Notes: a model not told the origin generated them from the letters alone. DNA of 64,000 nucleotides from Panicum virgatum (GCF_016808335.1 NC_053144.1:59138603-59202602); one strand, 5' to 3'. Positions 23,888 through 36,015 are shown, counted from the stretch's first letter. Program-made: numbers and translations.

Positions 23888-24135
23888 GCCAGTTCTGGTT
23901 GAATGATGGATCTTTGGCTTAGGAGTAGCAACAATCATTTTATTAGGTGCGCCATTTTGACACCAGGTAAACTCTGTTGTGTCCGGAGTACTGAAATTAG
24001 ATTGCAGAGGCAAGACATTCAACAGATATATAGAAGGTTACTCTAATATCGCCAATTAACACATGGTTCAAGAAAATACTGAAAATAAAGTTCAAGCTAG
24101 GCTATGGCCATGCATATGCGAAGCCATAAGTTGCA
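23888..24135. repeat. Duplicated 3' flank of HSP70-2
   Basis: This segment is similar to 31536-31775 beyond HSP70-3. Shared phrases in the same order are AGTTCTGGTT..ATGATGG, CAATCA, GCATTTTGA / CCATTTTGA, TTAACACATGGTTC and GCTAGGCTATGGC.TGCATATG. It shows that the HSP70 units were duplicated with their downstream DNA. Confidence 0.75.
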
Positions 24136-24279
24136 GGATAACAATATTACTAGCATTAAGCATCCAGTGCAGGGAGAACTACTAGTAGTAATAAGTAATA
24201 AAAATAAGTAATTCCTTGCAGACGGCCATTGCAGTGCGATGCCGCTCGTACGCCTTGGATACGGGGTAGTGCTGAAGAG

Positions 24280-27121
24280 TCACTTTCCACGCTTAGTTCT
24301 CTTGGCCTGCTCGGGGTTCCTTGATTCCATCTCCTTTGCCTTGTACCACTCGGCCTCCTGCACCATGCGCTCGATTTCCTCCTTGGCCAGCCGGCCGCTG
24401 CGGTAACTGATGGTTATGCTGTTCCTCTGCCCAGACATGTCCTCTGCCATCACGTTCAAGACGCCGTTCGCATCGATATCAAAGGTGACATCAAGAGGTA
24501 CGCCCTTGGGTGCAGGAGGGATGCCGGTGAGCTTGAATTCGCCAAGCAGATTGTTGTCTTTGGTGCTCGGGCACTCGCCCTCGTAGACCCGGATGGAAAC
24601 GTCGGTCTGGTAATCGTCCGCGGTTGTAAAACGTTCCTTCGTCTTGGTGGGAATGGCTGTATTCCGAGGGATCACAATGCCCATAACATCATATGTCCTG
24701 GTCCCCATCTTATCCAACGTGGTCGCTATCCCAAGCGAGAGTGGAGTGACGTCAAGCAGAAGGATGTCTGTCGCCTTCCCGTCGCCGGTTTCGCCACTAA
24801 GGATAGAGGCCTGGACGGCGGCGCCGTAGGCAACGGCCTCGTCTGGGTTGATGCTCCGGCAGAGCTCCTTTCCATCAAACAAGTCCTGTAGCATGCTCCG
24901 AACCTTGGGGATCCGGGTGGAGCCACCCACGAGGATGATGTCGTGCACGCTGCTCTTGTCCACCTTGGCGTCGAGGAGGCACTTCTCCACAGCCTCCATG
25001 CACTTACTGAAGAGTTCCTTGTTGAGCTCCTCGAACCTGGAGCAGGTGATGGTTTCGGAGAAGTCGATGCCGTCGTGCAGTGAGTCGACCTCAATGGTTG
25101 TTTCTGCCATTGAAGACAACAATCTCTTTGCCTTCTCACAGGCTGTTCTCAACCTCCGGAGTGCCTTGTGGTTGCTTCTGATGTCAGTCTTCCTGTGTTT
25201 TTTTATGAACTCCCTCATACAGTACTTCAACATCTCACTGTCAAAATCCGCCCCGCCAAGGTGAGTGTCACCGGTGATGGCCTTCACCTCGAAGAGACCC
25301 TTGCTTGTGTCAACACCAGGATCAATGTTGAGGAGAGAGACATCCAAGGTGCCGCCACCGAGATCAAATACTAGCACTGTTCTTCCTCCATCGCTGACTG
25401 GCATCCTGTCAAGACCGTAGGCAATGGCAGCTGCAGTAGGTTCGTTGATGATTCGCATCACATTCAGTCCGGCGATGGCGCCAGCATCAATTGTGGCCTG
25501 GCGCTGAGAGTTGTTGAAGTAGACCGGCACGGTGACAACGGCGTTTTTGATAGTGGTGCCCAGAGAGACCTCGGCTGTCTCCCTCATCTTGGCCAGCACC
25601 ATGGAGGAGATCTCCTCTGCTGAGAATTGCTTCTCCTCACCGTTGAACTGCACCACTATCATCGGCCGGTCCTCCTGACCTGCAACAACTTTGAAAGGCC
25701 ACAGCTTGATACTTCTTGGACGGACTCGTCGCTGTGTCGGCGTCCGATTAGTCGCTTCACCTCTGTAAAAAGAATCAGTCATGTAGTCAGTAGATTGAGC
25801 CATGTATAGGTTAAGCTTCAGCTATATGAGCTGCATCTCTCGCCATTTCCATTCCCAAAAGTTCTTCCCGTCTCCTTTTACTAACCAAAACACTCCTGAG
25901 TATTGGATTGCACCAGCTACACCCTAATCTTTTAGTATACATGCAACTTCATTTTGACAAAAAAAACAGGTACTCCCTCCGTTCCAAATTATAAGTCATT
26001 CCAAGAATTTTGGAGAGTCAAACCATATCAAAGTTTGACCAAAATTATAGAGAGAAATATAAAGATTTATGACATTAAATAGGTGCACTATGAAAATATA
26101 GCTAATAAAAAATCTAATGATACTTAATTGGTATCATAAATATTATTATCTTGTCATATAAATTTGGTCAAATTTAAAAAAAATTGACTCTCCAAAATTT
26201 TTGGAATGACTTATAATTTGGAACGGATGGAGTATTTAAGAGTGGTTCTGCACAGAGATTCAAGGTGTTGTAAAACTCAGGTATTTTATTAAATGAGCTC
26301 TACACCTAAAATTTTAGTTTCACCAACTCTGCCTAGATTTTACACCAAAAAAATCATTGTTACTCTAGTACAAGTTTTTTTTGTGATAACTTTACTCTAG
26401 TACAAGTTGACTGTAACTCTTGAATAAACTGAGTTTAACTACAAATACCTTAGCCACACCCAAATTCAGTTTCGGTGACCCGTCAAACAATTAATCTCAA
26501 GCAGTACAATCTGACGGCCACAAATTCAGGTTTGAGGAGGGCCAAAAATACCCTGGCACAGTTTAGCTTTTCCGTTAAAAAACTGAGACGGCAAATTAGA
26601 TTAAATCTACTCAATTAGCTCATAGTTGTTTTTATTTGAACTCTGAAAGGCTATCTGCTCTTAGCCTTTGCTGGCAGCTTCGTAGAAACATCCTAGTAGT
26701 TCCTACTATGAAAACCTCGGCAATCTAGGTAGGCATAGCTGATCAATCTGTAATCTAAAAAAAAGGCTATTCGATCTGTGACGCAAATCAGCGAGACGCC
26801 GAGACCACGCGAGCGCAAAGCTAGTGGCGGCTGAAGAAAACAACGAGTTATATATACACAAGCGAGTGAAGAAACAGGTTGTGCGTGGTTCTCACCGAAG
26901 ATGGTGTTGTCGGGGTTCAGCGCGGCCTGGTTCACGGCCGCCTCGCCGACGTGCCTCTCGGCTCCCTTGAACGCGACGCAGGACAGCGTGAGGCTGTTGC
27001 CCTGGTCGTTGGGGAGGACCTCGCAGCTGCCGTTCCGCCACACGGCCACGCACGAGTACGTCGTCCCCAGGTCGATGCCGATCGCCGGGCCGTCGCCGGC
27101 GTTTCCCTTCGAGTCCGCCAT
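24280..27121 (-). CDS. HSP70-2: short cytosolic-type HSP70, two exons, damaged exon junction
   Basis: HSP70 chaperone: ATP-driven substrate binding. Exon 1 is 26896-27121 (start MADSKGN; signature [14 protein letters not shown]). Exon 2 runs to the stop at 24280. Exon 2 holds [28 protein letters not shown], the linker [13 protein letters not shown] and a beta substrate-binding domain. It ends soon after EEIERM in ..KRTKRGK, without most of the helical lid and without EEVD. With the normal acceptor (ACAG|AGGTG, exon 2 from 25762) the frame reads [11 protein letters not shown], then breaks near 25713-25717, where one base is missing relative to HSP70-3. Using an AG two bases further (exon 2 from 25760) restores frame to give 568 residues, but replaces the VKRLIG segment and loses the conserved catalytic Lys71. 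An intron of about 1.13 kb carries a Stowaway MITE. Either a pseudogene or a divergent protein. Confidence 0.8.
25760..25766 (-). promoter_or_regulatory. Tandem splice acceptor of HSP70-2
   Basis: The minus strand reads TTTTTACAGAGGTG. Two AG dinucleotides two bases apart could serve as acceptor. The first gives the ancestral frame, which is then broken by the 1-bp deletion downstream. The second shifts by two bases and so compensates the deletion. Confidence 0.6.
25973..26232. mobile_element. Stowaway-type MITE in the HSP70-2 intron
   Basis: A 260-bp element with termini CTCCCTCCGTTCC and GGAACGGATGGAG, flanked by TA on both sides (25971-25972 and 26233-26234). The termini and TA duplication are those of plant Stowaway (Tc1/Mariner) MITEs. 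The subterminal parts also pair as a long hairpin (AAATTATAAGTCATTCCAA with its inverse). It lies wholly inside the intron. Confidence 0.92.
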
Positions 27122-29029
27122 ATCTTCACCCTCGGAGGCGAGGAGAAGCACTACTAGTACTAGTGGACTGTTGGTAGCTTGCTTGGTACAATGGTACTAC
27201 ACTACTACATCGAGATTTATGCCCGGCGGCTTTAATGTTTCTAGTAATGGGAATGGCAGCCTCGCTGAACATTGGTTGGGGTGGCGGCGCGGGGAAGACC
27301 TACAGGCGAGGATACTCCCCGTTGCCAAGGAGCCCAGGATACTCCCGTTAACGGGCCAAAGGGCCCACATGGGAATAGTATCTATTTGAGGCCCATAATG
27401 AAAAGGCGGCTCCGCTTTCTTTGTTCTTCCCCGTTCGGGCCCCCCTTTCGGACCTGCTTTGATGGATTCCACTTCCATCGAAGCAATTTGCTTCTCCCTT
27501 TCGGTGCCGGCGGGCGGCGGCCGCTGCTGCCGAGGTTTGTTTCCGCCTTCCCAGAGGCACTCTTTCCCTGCGGATGCGGGGTGCTCCCACGGCCCCCCAC
27601 TGTTCATCCTCCTAGTCCTAATTCCTAAACCTGCTGCCGTCGTCCGTGTTACCCGGCTGCGCCAGCACGTCGTCATCAGGCAGGTGCTCTCAGTTTGTGG
27701 TGAAGTGCATCTTGATTTTGTTCGTTTTGAACCATTTCTGTGCGAACGGTGTCGAGTAGAAAGAGCTAGCCTTAGTATTGGGCACAGGCATTGAACTATT
27801 TTAGTCATGGTTTTATTTTCATTTTCTCAGGCAGCCTTAGTATGGCAGGTTCAGTTATTAGCATGCTACCATCCCCTTCCATTCTTGATTGTGATTTTAG
27901 ATGTTCCTTTCGTATCATACTGTGTAAAGTCCAATGTTTGACAGCTAGCTTATTTCATAAACGTACTGCTTGGTACAGTCTGGATAGTGAATAAAAAATA
28001 ATGCAAGACTGAATAAAAAATTAGTAGAAGTCTGGATAGTGAAGAAGAATGCATGCCGTTGCAGTTTGCTATTTTTATTGTGGTCTAATAGCTGCTTGTT
28101 ACAGTCTTATAGAGTATTTTAGTAGTTTCCATTCAGTAAATAAAACTTGCCCAAAGGAGGTATTTAGTGATCTAGCTTACTGGCAACCTCTCCCTCAAAT
28201 AAAATTATGAGACAATATCTCTATCAATCCTGGTGCTTACTGTTCATTTCCAATATTAGTTACTTTCATAGGCCTGTGCACTGGTACATACTTTCTTCTT
28301 CTCCAAGCTTCATACACGCAGTCCATCAATTTTAATGCATCATCTTCTTGCTCATTATCTTCCAGTTCAATGCATCTGTCAGGACGTGCTCTTCCTTGGT
28401 TTACATTTGAGCTTTAGTACAGCTTTTCATACTAGAAAAGCTATTTGTTCCAAACTATATAAATCCAATGCAGTATGTAATTGTTTTGACAGTACTATGC
28501 CCTGGTTATCCATTAATCGGATTTTGCTTTCCTGATTTAAAGTAGCACCACCTTCAGCTGGTCCAAATGCTTGGAACACATCTTCTTGATTATACTTTAA
28601 CAGATATACAAAAAATTATTACCTGGCAATCTACAAGGTCTGTTTACACATGTTTCTCAGTACGTCATTGTACAGAAGGAGGATCAATCTGACTGAGTTG
28701 TGCCTCATTTTCTCACATTATCTATCCTATGTCACAAGAGATTAGCATAGTAATATTACCTGATGTTTCTCCTCTCCAATAATACCCTGCTCTTTATTAC
28801 CACAAATCAGCCTTACACCTATTGGTAAATGAGTTTCTACAACAGCCCTTACTAATAATTTTGAACTTAACTACATATGGCTATTTCAGTTCCATGATAA
28901 AAATAGATAACTTCGGTATCCAAAGAAGTTCCTTGATTTTAACAAGGCAACATACGTTGAGGTCATAGGATAAAAACAGCTAAATTTTGTTAAAAAAAAT
29001 CTGGACCAACTTTTAGGAGGAACTAGGTG
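27122..29029. other. Upstream region of HSP70-2; no gene recognised
   Basis: The first 100-150 bases are the 5' UTR and promoter side of HSP70-2 (minus). From about 27290 to 27720 there is a moderately GC-rich block with open frames on both strands but no recognisable domain. From 27720 to 29029 the DNA is AT-rich and intron-like, with no supported feature. Confidence 0.4.
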
Positions 29030-29145
29030 GTTTTATATTAAGAAAATAGGCACCCAAGTTCGTCTCAGCGAGGACTTGAACCTGGGTGGTCTAGGCGACT
29101 TGGCGTTAGGCGTGCATCCACACCCTCAACCATGCTAGGCTCAGT
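29030..29145 (-). mobile_element. tRNA-derived SINE
   Basis: The minus strand carries a box A-like TAGCATGGTTG (29127-29137) and a box B-like GGTTCAAGTCC (29072-29082), then a tRNA-unrelated tail ending in an AT-rich run. The pol III internal promoter layout with no intact tRNA fold marks a SINE. The box spacing is wider than in a tRNA gene. Exact ends and family are uncertain. Confidence 0.6.
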
Positions 29146-29404
29146 TTCCTAACTGCTAGTTTTTTTTTCAGAATTTCCTAATGATATTGATATTAGCAGC
29201 AACCTGAACACAGTATAACCTTGTGATTTCAATCATGTTTATTATTGAATAATTTTAACCTGTTAGAGAAGTATCCCAGTGGATATACTGGTGTAATCTT
29301 GCTTTTGGCCTATAAAAAGTCACGATATCTTTTCACAGGCAACATTGATTGAATATGTTCCTGTTCCTGGTTACATCTTCTATGACCATAACAAAATAGT
29401 AGTA

Positions 29405-29632
29405 TACCTTGAGCTCCTGCAGCATCTGCGCACCGTTCTCGACGCACTCCGGGCGCACTGACTTCATCTGAAGCGCTCCAAGTGCTCGTTCGGGGCCTCG
29501 TCGGTGGCATACCTGGGCCACATCATCTCGGCGGGCGGCGACGCCATGGACGCTGACAAGGTCGCCATGGTGGCCGAGTGGTCGGTGCCACGGTCGGCTC
29601 ATGGCCTGCGGGGCTTCCTCGGCTGGTGTGAT
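29405..29632 (+). pseudogene. Isolated Ty3/Gypsy reverse-transcriptase fragment
   Basis: The plus strand reads as the RT-to-RNase-H connection of a Gypsy polyprotein: a LHLKRSKCSFG stretch, VAYLGHIISAGG, MDADKVAMV, and LRGFLG at the end. An in-frame stop lies in the first third. No LTR, primer site or other pol part is seen nearby. The fragment is GC-rich against AT-rich flanks and differs in sequence from the Gypsy pol at 47741. It may have been carried in by another element or be the last remnant of an old insertion. Confidence 0.75.
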
Positions 29633-30743
29633 AAATATCATTTATCTCTTTAGCTTACTTTCTTAACTGTTCTGTGGCATGCATTTTTCTTTTTTTCAAT
29701 ACTAATGTTCTTATATTTAGTAGAATAATGGAAGCAGTTTGCAAGGCATGATGTGGTTTTGGTCACTGTTACATCTAGCACCAACACAATTCACAGTATC
29801 CAGGTGTGTCATCTCTCCATTTAATAATTATTTTGTTCCTTGACCTGGCTAAAGCTTGCTATTGGTTTTATATAGGATCTGGGTCTCTAAAATAGTTGAA
29901 GTTACAAATTATTCACACCTGAGGTGAACATATTTCTATGTGATTGCTGATGTAAAGCAGTGCTTCTGGGAAGCTCGATAAAAATCTAGGTCTGCTATAC
30001 CATGTCCAATTTAATAAGTTCTCTTTGTTGTTCTCTGTCATACATATATTTCTGAATAATTGAAGACTATGTTACCTACTGTTTACACATGTCCAATGTA
30101 ATAAGTTCTCTTTGTTGTTCTCTGTCTGCATGTTTTTCTTGCCAATGTTTAATATTTAGTTATCAAAACCATACTACAATCTTTTTTTGCCATCACAAAC
30201 TCCGCTGGATGGGACTGGAATAGGAAAAGAACATATTCAATTCACCTGTCAGTTGATTTTGTCAGAAATCTGAATGGAGAATTGTATAGACAATAAAAAC
30301 TTATTTGCATGGAATAGGAATAAATAAAGAATGCAACAATTTCCTGAATCGAAGTAGCGCAGCTAAATTGTATTTCTGCTCTGCATTAATGTTTGAGTAG
30401 TTTATTTATAAAACATGACCTTCATCATGCAGTAGCTTTGATCTACAAGTATTCCTTTTCAGTACCATATCTTTATTGCGCTAAGTTCCCTATCAAAATT
30501 GAATCCAAGACTTTTTCATATTGTGACAAAATCCACATAGGAATGTATTCACTATTTAGCTCAATTAAAAATATTTTATCTCAGAGGTTGTGTCCTTCCT
30601 TGACTACCTGCCCTTAAACAAACAGAACGATGACAGGTGCATGAGGTAGAAGGATCTCTTGGTTGCCTGCACTTGGTATCAGGTTATGATATACATCTCC
30701 ATTCAGTTTTTTTATCCTTTGGCATTGTTTATTCAAAGCATTG
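29633..30743. other. AT-rich intergenic DNA with one direct repeat
   Basis: No gene seen. A phrase of about 38 bases (ATGTCCAATTTAATAAG, then TTCTCTTTGTTGTTCTCTG) occurs at 30002-30040 and again, with one change, at 30088-30126. This is a local duplication about 86 bp apart. Confidence 0.5.
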
Positions 30744-30751
30744 CCTTCTTG

Positions 30752-31145
30752 CAGTGGCGGAGCTAGAACCAACATAAAGGGGGGGGCAATTTGCCAATGA
30801 AAACCATCCGTAATTAGGTCATCAAGAAATTAGTATCACAGTTCAACAGATACAAGTGTGTATTTGTCTGTGAAAACCATCACACTACCAAATTAATATT
30901 ATATTATTTATATGCATGCCAAAATGGTTGGACGCATAGAATCAACCATACCAAAAGATGCATGTTTGGCTAATTGCTGTACGAAGAGCAGGCGAGCAGC
31001 AGACAGGCCAGACTTGCTGAGGAACCGGAGAGACAGAGACAGGAGATTATGCGTTATGGCCTTATGGGGCCATGGACTTCAGAAAAATTTGAGAGACAAG
31101 GGGGGGGCCATGGCCCACTATGGCCCCCATGTAGCTCCGCCAGTG
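30752..31145. mobile_element. hAT-type MITE, 394 bp
   Basis: Begins CAGTGGCGGAGCTAG and ends with the near-perfect inverse (GTAGCTCCGCCAGTG). It is flanked by the 8-bp duplication CCTTCTTG (30744-30751 and 31146-31153). The eight-base duplication and CAGNGGCGGAGC termini fit the Tip100-like hAT group. It has no transposase. A related shorter element sits in HSP70-4 at 38488. Confidence 0.9.
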
Positions 31146-31535
31146 CCTTCTTGTGATGTGATGCAGAAACGGAGACCAGAAAGTTACCAGGACTTGGGTG
31201 TGTGAAGTTCCTCTCGAACCAATGATCCTGAGATCATTTGCTCATCATGCTCACTGCATAATCTTGATGTCCAGAAAGACAGCAAATGACTTTTCTCAAA
31301 TTTGCCTTACTATTCCTGAGGATTAGCATATTTTTTTTGGTACTTTGCTTGGCTGAAACAGAGCAGTAACATCATGTTTGTTTAGCTAGACAATGGTCAT
31401 TTACTAAAAGAATTCGGTGCCAGACAGTATGGTGTAAGGCTATCAGCAGAACATCTATACGGTTTACTTCCTTGTAGTATAAAAAGCAGATTACTGCTAT
31501 TTGTGGTATGCTTATGGAATGTGATTTCACTTTCT

Positions 31536-31775
31536 GCCAGTTCTGGTTACATGATGGGTTTGCAGTATTTTCTTTTCTTTAATGATGTACTAACAATCAC
31601 TCTAGATACGGCATTTTGAAATCAAACTGAGAAACTCTTACGTACGGAATACTGAAATTATAAGTACAGATGCAAAAAAAAAACCACCAGTTAACACATG
31701 GTTCCAGAAACAATGAGAGCTCAAGCTAGCTAGGCTATGGCTGTGCATATGCCAAGCCAGAAGTTGCAAAGTAAC
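31536..31775. repeat. Duplicated 3' flank of HSP70-3
   Basis: Partner of 23888-24135, with the same order of shared phrases. The HSP70-2 and HSP70-3 units therefore descend from one duplicated block that includes at least 0.25 kb downstream of the gene. Confidence 0.75.
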
Positions 31776-31931
31776 GAGCCTGTTCGGCTGGTAGAATGAA
31801 TAGTACTCGGCTGGTAGATTGAATAGTATTGTGTGAGAGGAAATAAGCCGTAATAAGCCAAGCCAAGTCTAGACCAAGCCAAGCCAAGTGAGACCTCTCA
31901 TTCGTCTTGTACATGGGGTGGGGTTGAAGAA

Positions 31932-34549
31932 TCACTTTCCATGCTTAGCTCTCTTGGCCTGCTTGGCACTCCCTGATTCCATCATCCCCTTTGCCTTTTG
32001 CCTCTCGGCCTCTTGCGCCATGCGCTCGATTTCCTCCTTGCGCAGCCGGCTTCTGTGGTTGGTGATGGTGATGTTGCTCGCCCGCCCGCTGGTCTTGTCC
32101 TCCGCCGACACGCTCAGGATGCCGTTCCCGTCGATGTCGAAGGTGACATCGAAACGGGGCACTCCCCTGGGCGCCGGGGGGATGCCGGAGAGCCGGAACT
32201 CGCCGAGCAGGTTGTTGTCCTTGGTGCTCGCGCTCTCGCCCTCGTACACCTTGATGTCGATGGTGTCCTGGTTGTCGTAGAAGGTGCTGAAGCAGTCCAT
32301 CACTTGCCTGGTCGGGATGGTGGTGTTCCTTGGGATCAGGACGGTCATGACGTCTCCTTTCGTTCGGATCCCAAGAGACAGCGTCGTGACATCGAGCAGT
32401 AGGAGCTCGCCCACCTTGCCATCGCCAGTTTCGCCATTGAGGATGGAGGCCTGGATGGCAGCGCCGTGCGCGACCGCCTCGTCAGGGTTGATGCTCTGGC
32501 ACAGCTGCTTCCCGTCGAAGAAGTCGCGGAGCATGCTCCGCACCTTGGGGATGCGGGTGGAGCCACCGATGAGGACGATGTCGTCGACGCTGTTCTTGTC
32601 CATCTTGGCGTCGCGGAGGCACTTCTCCACGGCCTCCATGCACTTGCTGAAGTGGTGCTTGTTGAGCTCCTCGAACTGGGATCGGGTTATGGTTTCGGAG
32701 AAGTCGATGCCCTGATGAATCGAGTCGACCTGAATTTTGGTTTCAGCCATGTAAGACAGCATTCTCTTCGCCTTCTCGCAGGCTGTCCTCAGCCGCCGGA
32801 GCGCCTTCTGGTTGCTTCCAATGTCATCCTTTCCGTGCTTCCCGTGCTTCTTTATGAACTCCCGCAGGCAGTAATTGACCATCTCGTTGTCAAAATCCGC
32901 CCCGCCAAGGTGAGTGTCACCGGCCGTGGCCTTCACTTGGAACAGAGCCATACCAATGTCAGTGCCGGGATCAATGTTCAGGAGAGCGACATCCAAGGTG
33001 CCGCCGCCGAGGTCAAAGATCAGAACTGTTCTTCCTCCATTGTTGTTGATGGACATCTTGCCAAGACCGTAGGCGATGGCTGCAGCGGTGGGCTCGTTGA
33101 TGATGCGTATTTCATTCAGTCCAGCGATGTAGCCGGCGTCCCTTGTAGCCCGGCGCTGCGAGTCGTTGAAGTAGACAGGGACAGTGATGACGGCTTTTCT
33201 GACCGTGGTGCCGAGAAAGACCTCGGCGGTCTCCCTCATCTTGGCTAGCACCATGGCGGAGATCTGTTCAGGCGTGAACTGCGTCTCCTCGCCTTTATAC
33301 TGCACCTCGATTATCGGCCAGTCCTCGCGATCACCTGCGACGACCTTAAAAGGCCACACCTTGATGCTTTCTTGCACAGGCTTGTCACTGAATCGCTGGC
33401 CGATCAGTCGCTTCACATCTACAAGGAGCAGGTCATGTGTAAGCAATTCAGTGAAACAGAAATGCTTCATTTCTGCAGAAGTGACGGAATGTGAAACAGT
33501 AAACGAGCTAGCAAACAATAACTGAGCTTGTCACTCAAATTAGTACGGCCGATATGTGGAGTACTCGCATGTAGCTTGGAATTCTGTAAATACAAACCAG
33601 AAGGAAAATATGTGGATGTAGTCTAAAAGAATTGCTAATGTAGAAAACTAGAACGAATCCATGGTAATTGTTTCTAATTTGTTTCTCATTTGAATTTTAT
33701 TTTAAAAACAAAAAGATGAGACTAACATCCAGAAGTGACGGATGTACTAGTATAAAACAAGAGATTGTTGCTTATTCGAATTTTAAAATACTACCTGGCC
33801 ATGGTAATTTCTCCGTTTGCAAGCAGGAATTAATGATGGGACTAACTGAGCAAAGAAATTGCATGGCAGGACTAGTTGGTGTGTTTAATAAGGGAAAACA
33901 AATGCATGCGTAGAATACGAGAAGGTAGTACTCCAATAAATCCAGCAGGCAAACAGAAAAAATAATAAAGGGTAGAAATATGAACGGGTGGCTTGAGAAA
34001 TCAGGCTTGTCATCTGTGTTGGTATGAACGCGTAAAAAAAAAACATCCGATCTACCGCAGAGTATTCGATCTACAGCGAGCATCGACGAACTAGTATGCT
34101 TGAATGGTGGATGCTTTGAGCTGCTGACGGATTGATCGACTTCATTATTTCTAGTACATTCTAGTCGCTGCTACTATCAATCATGAACACGCGCGCATCT
34201 CGTCAGTCTAAGCATCTGCTGCAAAACTACAATCATACAGAGGGCGCAGCTGATCTGGGACGAGCCCAAAGCTTTCTGACTACCGACGGAAGTACAGGCG
34301 AGCGAGGGATCAAGCAGCTAGCCACTTCTTACCGAAGACAGTGTTGGTGGGGTTCAGGGCGGCCTGATCCACGGCCGTCTCGCCGACGACCCTCTCGGCG
34401 TCGGTGAACGCCACGCAGGACGGCGTGAGGGGCCTGCCCACGTCGTTGTCGATGATCTCGACGCCGCGCCCCTGCCACACGGCAACACAGGAGTAGGTCG
34501 TCCCCAGGTCGATGCCGACCGCCGGGCCTTCGCCTTCCCAGGCCGCCAT
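31932..34549 (-). CDS. HSP70-3: intact short HSP70 (heat shock cognate-like)
   Basis: Cytosolic/nuclear-type HSP70 ATPase chaperone. Exon 1 is 34333-34549 (start [12 protein letters not shown], signature [14 protein letters not shown]). The intron is 33419-34332 (GT at 34332-34331, CTTGTAG at its end). Exon 2 is 31932-33418. Together they make 1704 bases with no stop, 567 residues. The phase-1 intron gives NTVF-D-VKRLIG, the conserved HSP70 junction with catalytic Lys71. Further signatures are [14 protein letters not shown] and [15 protein letters not shown]. The linker reads [12 protein letters not shown], with Thr for the usual Pro. The beta substrate-binding domain is present. The protein ends in [10 protein letters not shown] shortly after [11 protein letters not shown], about 80 residues shorter than usual, lacking most of the lid and the EEVD co-chaperone tail. 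The basic end could be a nuclear signal (inference). No stress element was identified. Confidence 0.88.
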
Positions 34550-35340
34550 CGCCGCCTTCGGTGCCTGCGGAGGCCAGGCGAACAGGGGTGCGAGTATGGG
34601 TGGTAGGAGTGTGGAAACTGGATCCAGGAAGAATTGAACTTGACTGTTGGTAACTTGTGCATTTCTTTTTTCAAAAGAATGCCTCATTTATTAATGGGAG
34701 TAGACTATTCTTTCGTTTGAAATTTGAAATGTAGTACATATTAAAGCAAGGCTAATAATTTAGTCTATTGCTAGCTGCAAAACTCTTTATTTGCAGCTCA
34801 TCTCTTAGCCTACTTGTATAGTGGTTTAGCCCCCCACTGTTAATATATGACCCACTTGTCTATATCACAAATTTTTTTGTCAAAGCTAATCTTACAGCCC
34901 ACTCCCTCTCTCCCTCCTCCACCTCATCATTCAGTCTCCTTCTAGTCCACCATAATACTTGCTTTTAATACTTGCTTTTAGTCTGAGGCCAGTTTCAGTG
35001 GAAATGTCATCGACACAGTACCAAAACTGTAAACTAGAGCTCTGTTTGTAAGGGCTTCTTGCGCAGCTCCGCGAGCGGCTCCAGGCGAAGCCCTCCAAAC
35101 GGACTTTTTTTTGCAGCAGCTTCAAGGTGGAGCCGCATCCGGAGCCAGCGACGGCTTCCACAGAGGAGGAGGTGTGGCTCCGAGGGAGATAGAAGAAGAA
35201 AAATGAAAGAAAATTGAATAATGTAAATGAAAGAAAATAGATAGAAGAGATATATTTCTACACATAAAAAATGGAGAACAAAATCGAATCACCAATACAA
35301 GGCACAACCCTTTGCACTCTTTGTGTTTCTAGGGCTAATG
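34550..35340. other. Upstream region of HSP70-3; no other gene seen
   Basis: This is the promoter side of HSP70-3. No convincing TATA box or heat-shock element cluster could be assigned. The stretch 35040-35180 is moderately GC-rich and repetitive-looking without a frame. Confidence 0.35.
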
Positions 35341-35346
35341 CACGTC

Positions 35347-35539
35347 ACGTTTGTTTGAGCTTTCGGGAGTCTTTGTACCATTAGCTTTCGGGATCTCCGA
35401 AACCAGATGCGCCCCCAAAAGCTAGAAGCTACAAAGCTCGTGAGGGTGCTTTTGGTGTGACTTTTGAGAGCATTTGACTTTTGGAGATCCCAAATGCAAT
35501 AGTCCACACTCCACAAGTATCCAAAAGTCGAAACAAACA
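35347..35539. mobile_element. Possible MITE with imperfect inverted ends
   Basis: The left end TTTGTTTGAGCTTTCGG is an imperfect inverse of the right end CCAAAAGTCGAAACAAA. Subterminal GGGATCTCC / GGAGATCCC also pair. No clear target duplication was found, so this is tentative. Confidence 0.4.
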
Positions 35540-35754
35540 TGGCATAAACATCAGTGGCCTAAAAAAAGTATCTACAGCCTGAAATAAATATGATTAAAGT
35601 TGAACAAGTTTAACTTAGAATAATGTAATGTGGCATGCATGTTAAAAAAACAGCGGGAGTATAAATGAGTCAAATTTTACTTAAAAAAATGAGTCAAACA
35701 GATCTTAAAAAATAAATGAGTCAAACAGGTCTATCACTCTTATCTTTGAAGATA

Positions 35755-36015
35755 ACTGGGGCAACAAGAATATGTTTAAACCGTTAGAATTGTAGTGCAA
35801 GCAGACAAAAGGAGCTGAGTTTTCATATTGATATTATCATGATTTAGCCTCTCCAAAATTTTGTACAAACCAAAAAGAGACTTCATCTGAGGAAAGAAAA
35901 ACTTTGCCACTATTTATCTTTTGAAAAATGCATGTTGAGATACTTTTTTCAATTATTGATTTTACGGTTTACTAATGAGGCATCATTTTAAGCAATGGAC
36001 TGTTGTCTTAAATAT
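35755..36015. repeat. Local duplication, copy A (empty Helitron site)
   Basis: Similar to 36640-36736 joined to 37509-37660. Shared phrases include TGTTTAAACC.TTAGAA, GGAGCTGAGTTTT, TTTAGCCTCT, TTTTGTACAAACCAAAA.G, GACTTCATCTGAGGAAA and GAGGCATCATTTT. In this copy the Helitron is absent and CCAAAATTTTGTAC is continuous near 35853-35866. Confidence 0.8.

Noticed and set aside
27459..27794. Possible small plus-strand gene upstream of HSP70-2
   Set aside because: No recognisable domain and competing frames on the other strand; not enough to call.
29072..29137. Possible tRNA gene (box A and B like motifs)
   Set aside because: Box spacing is wrong and no cloverleaf is seen; better explained as a SINE.
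34550..34700. Heat-shock element cluster upstream of HSP70-3
   Set aside because: Only loose TTC/GAA pairs with wrong spacing; no three-unit element found.
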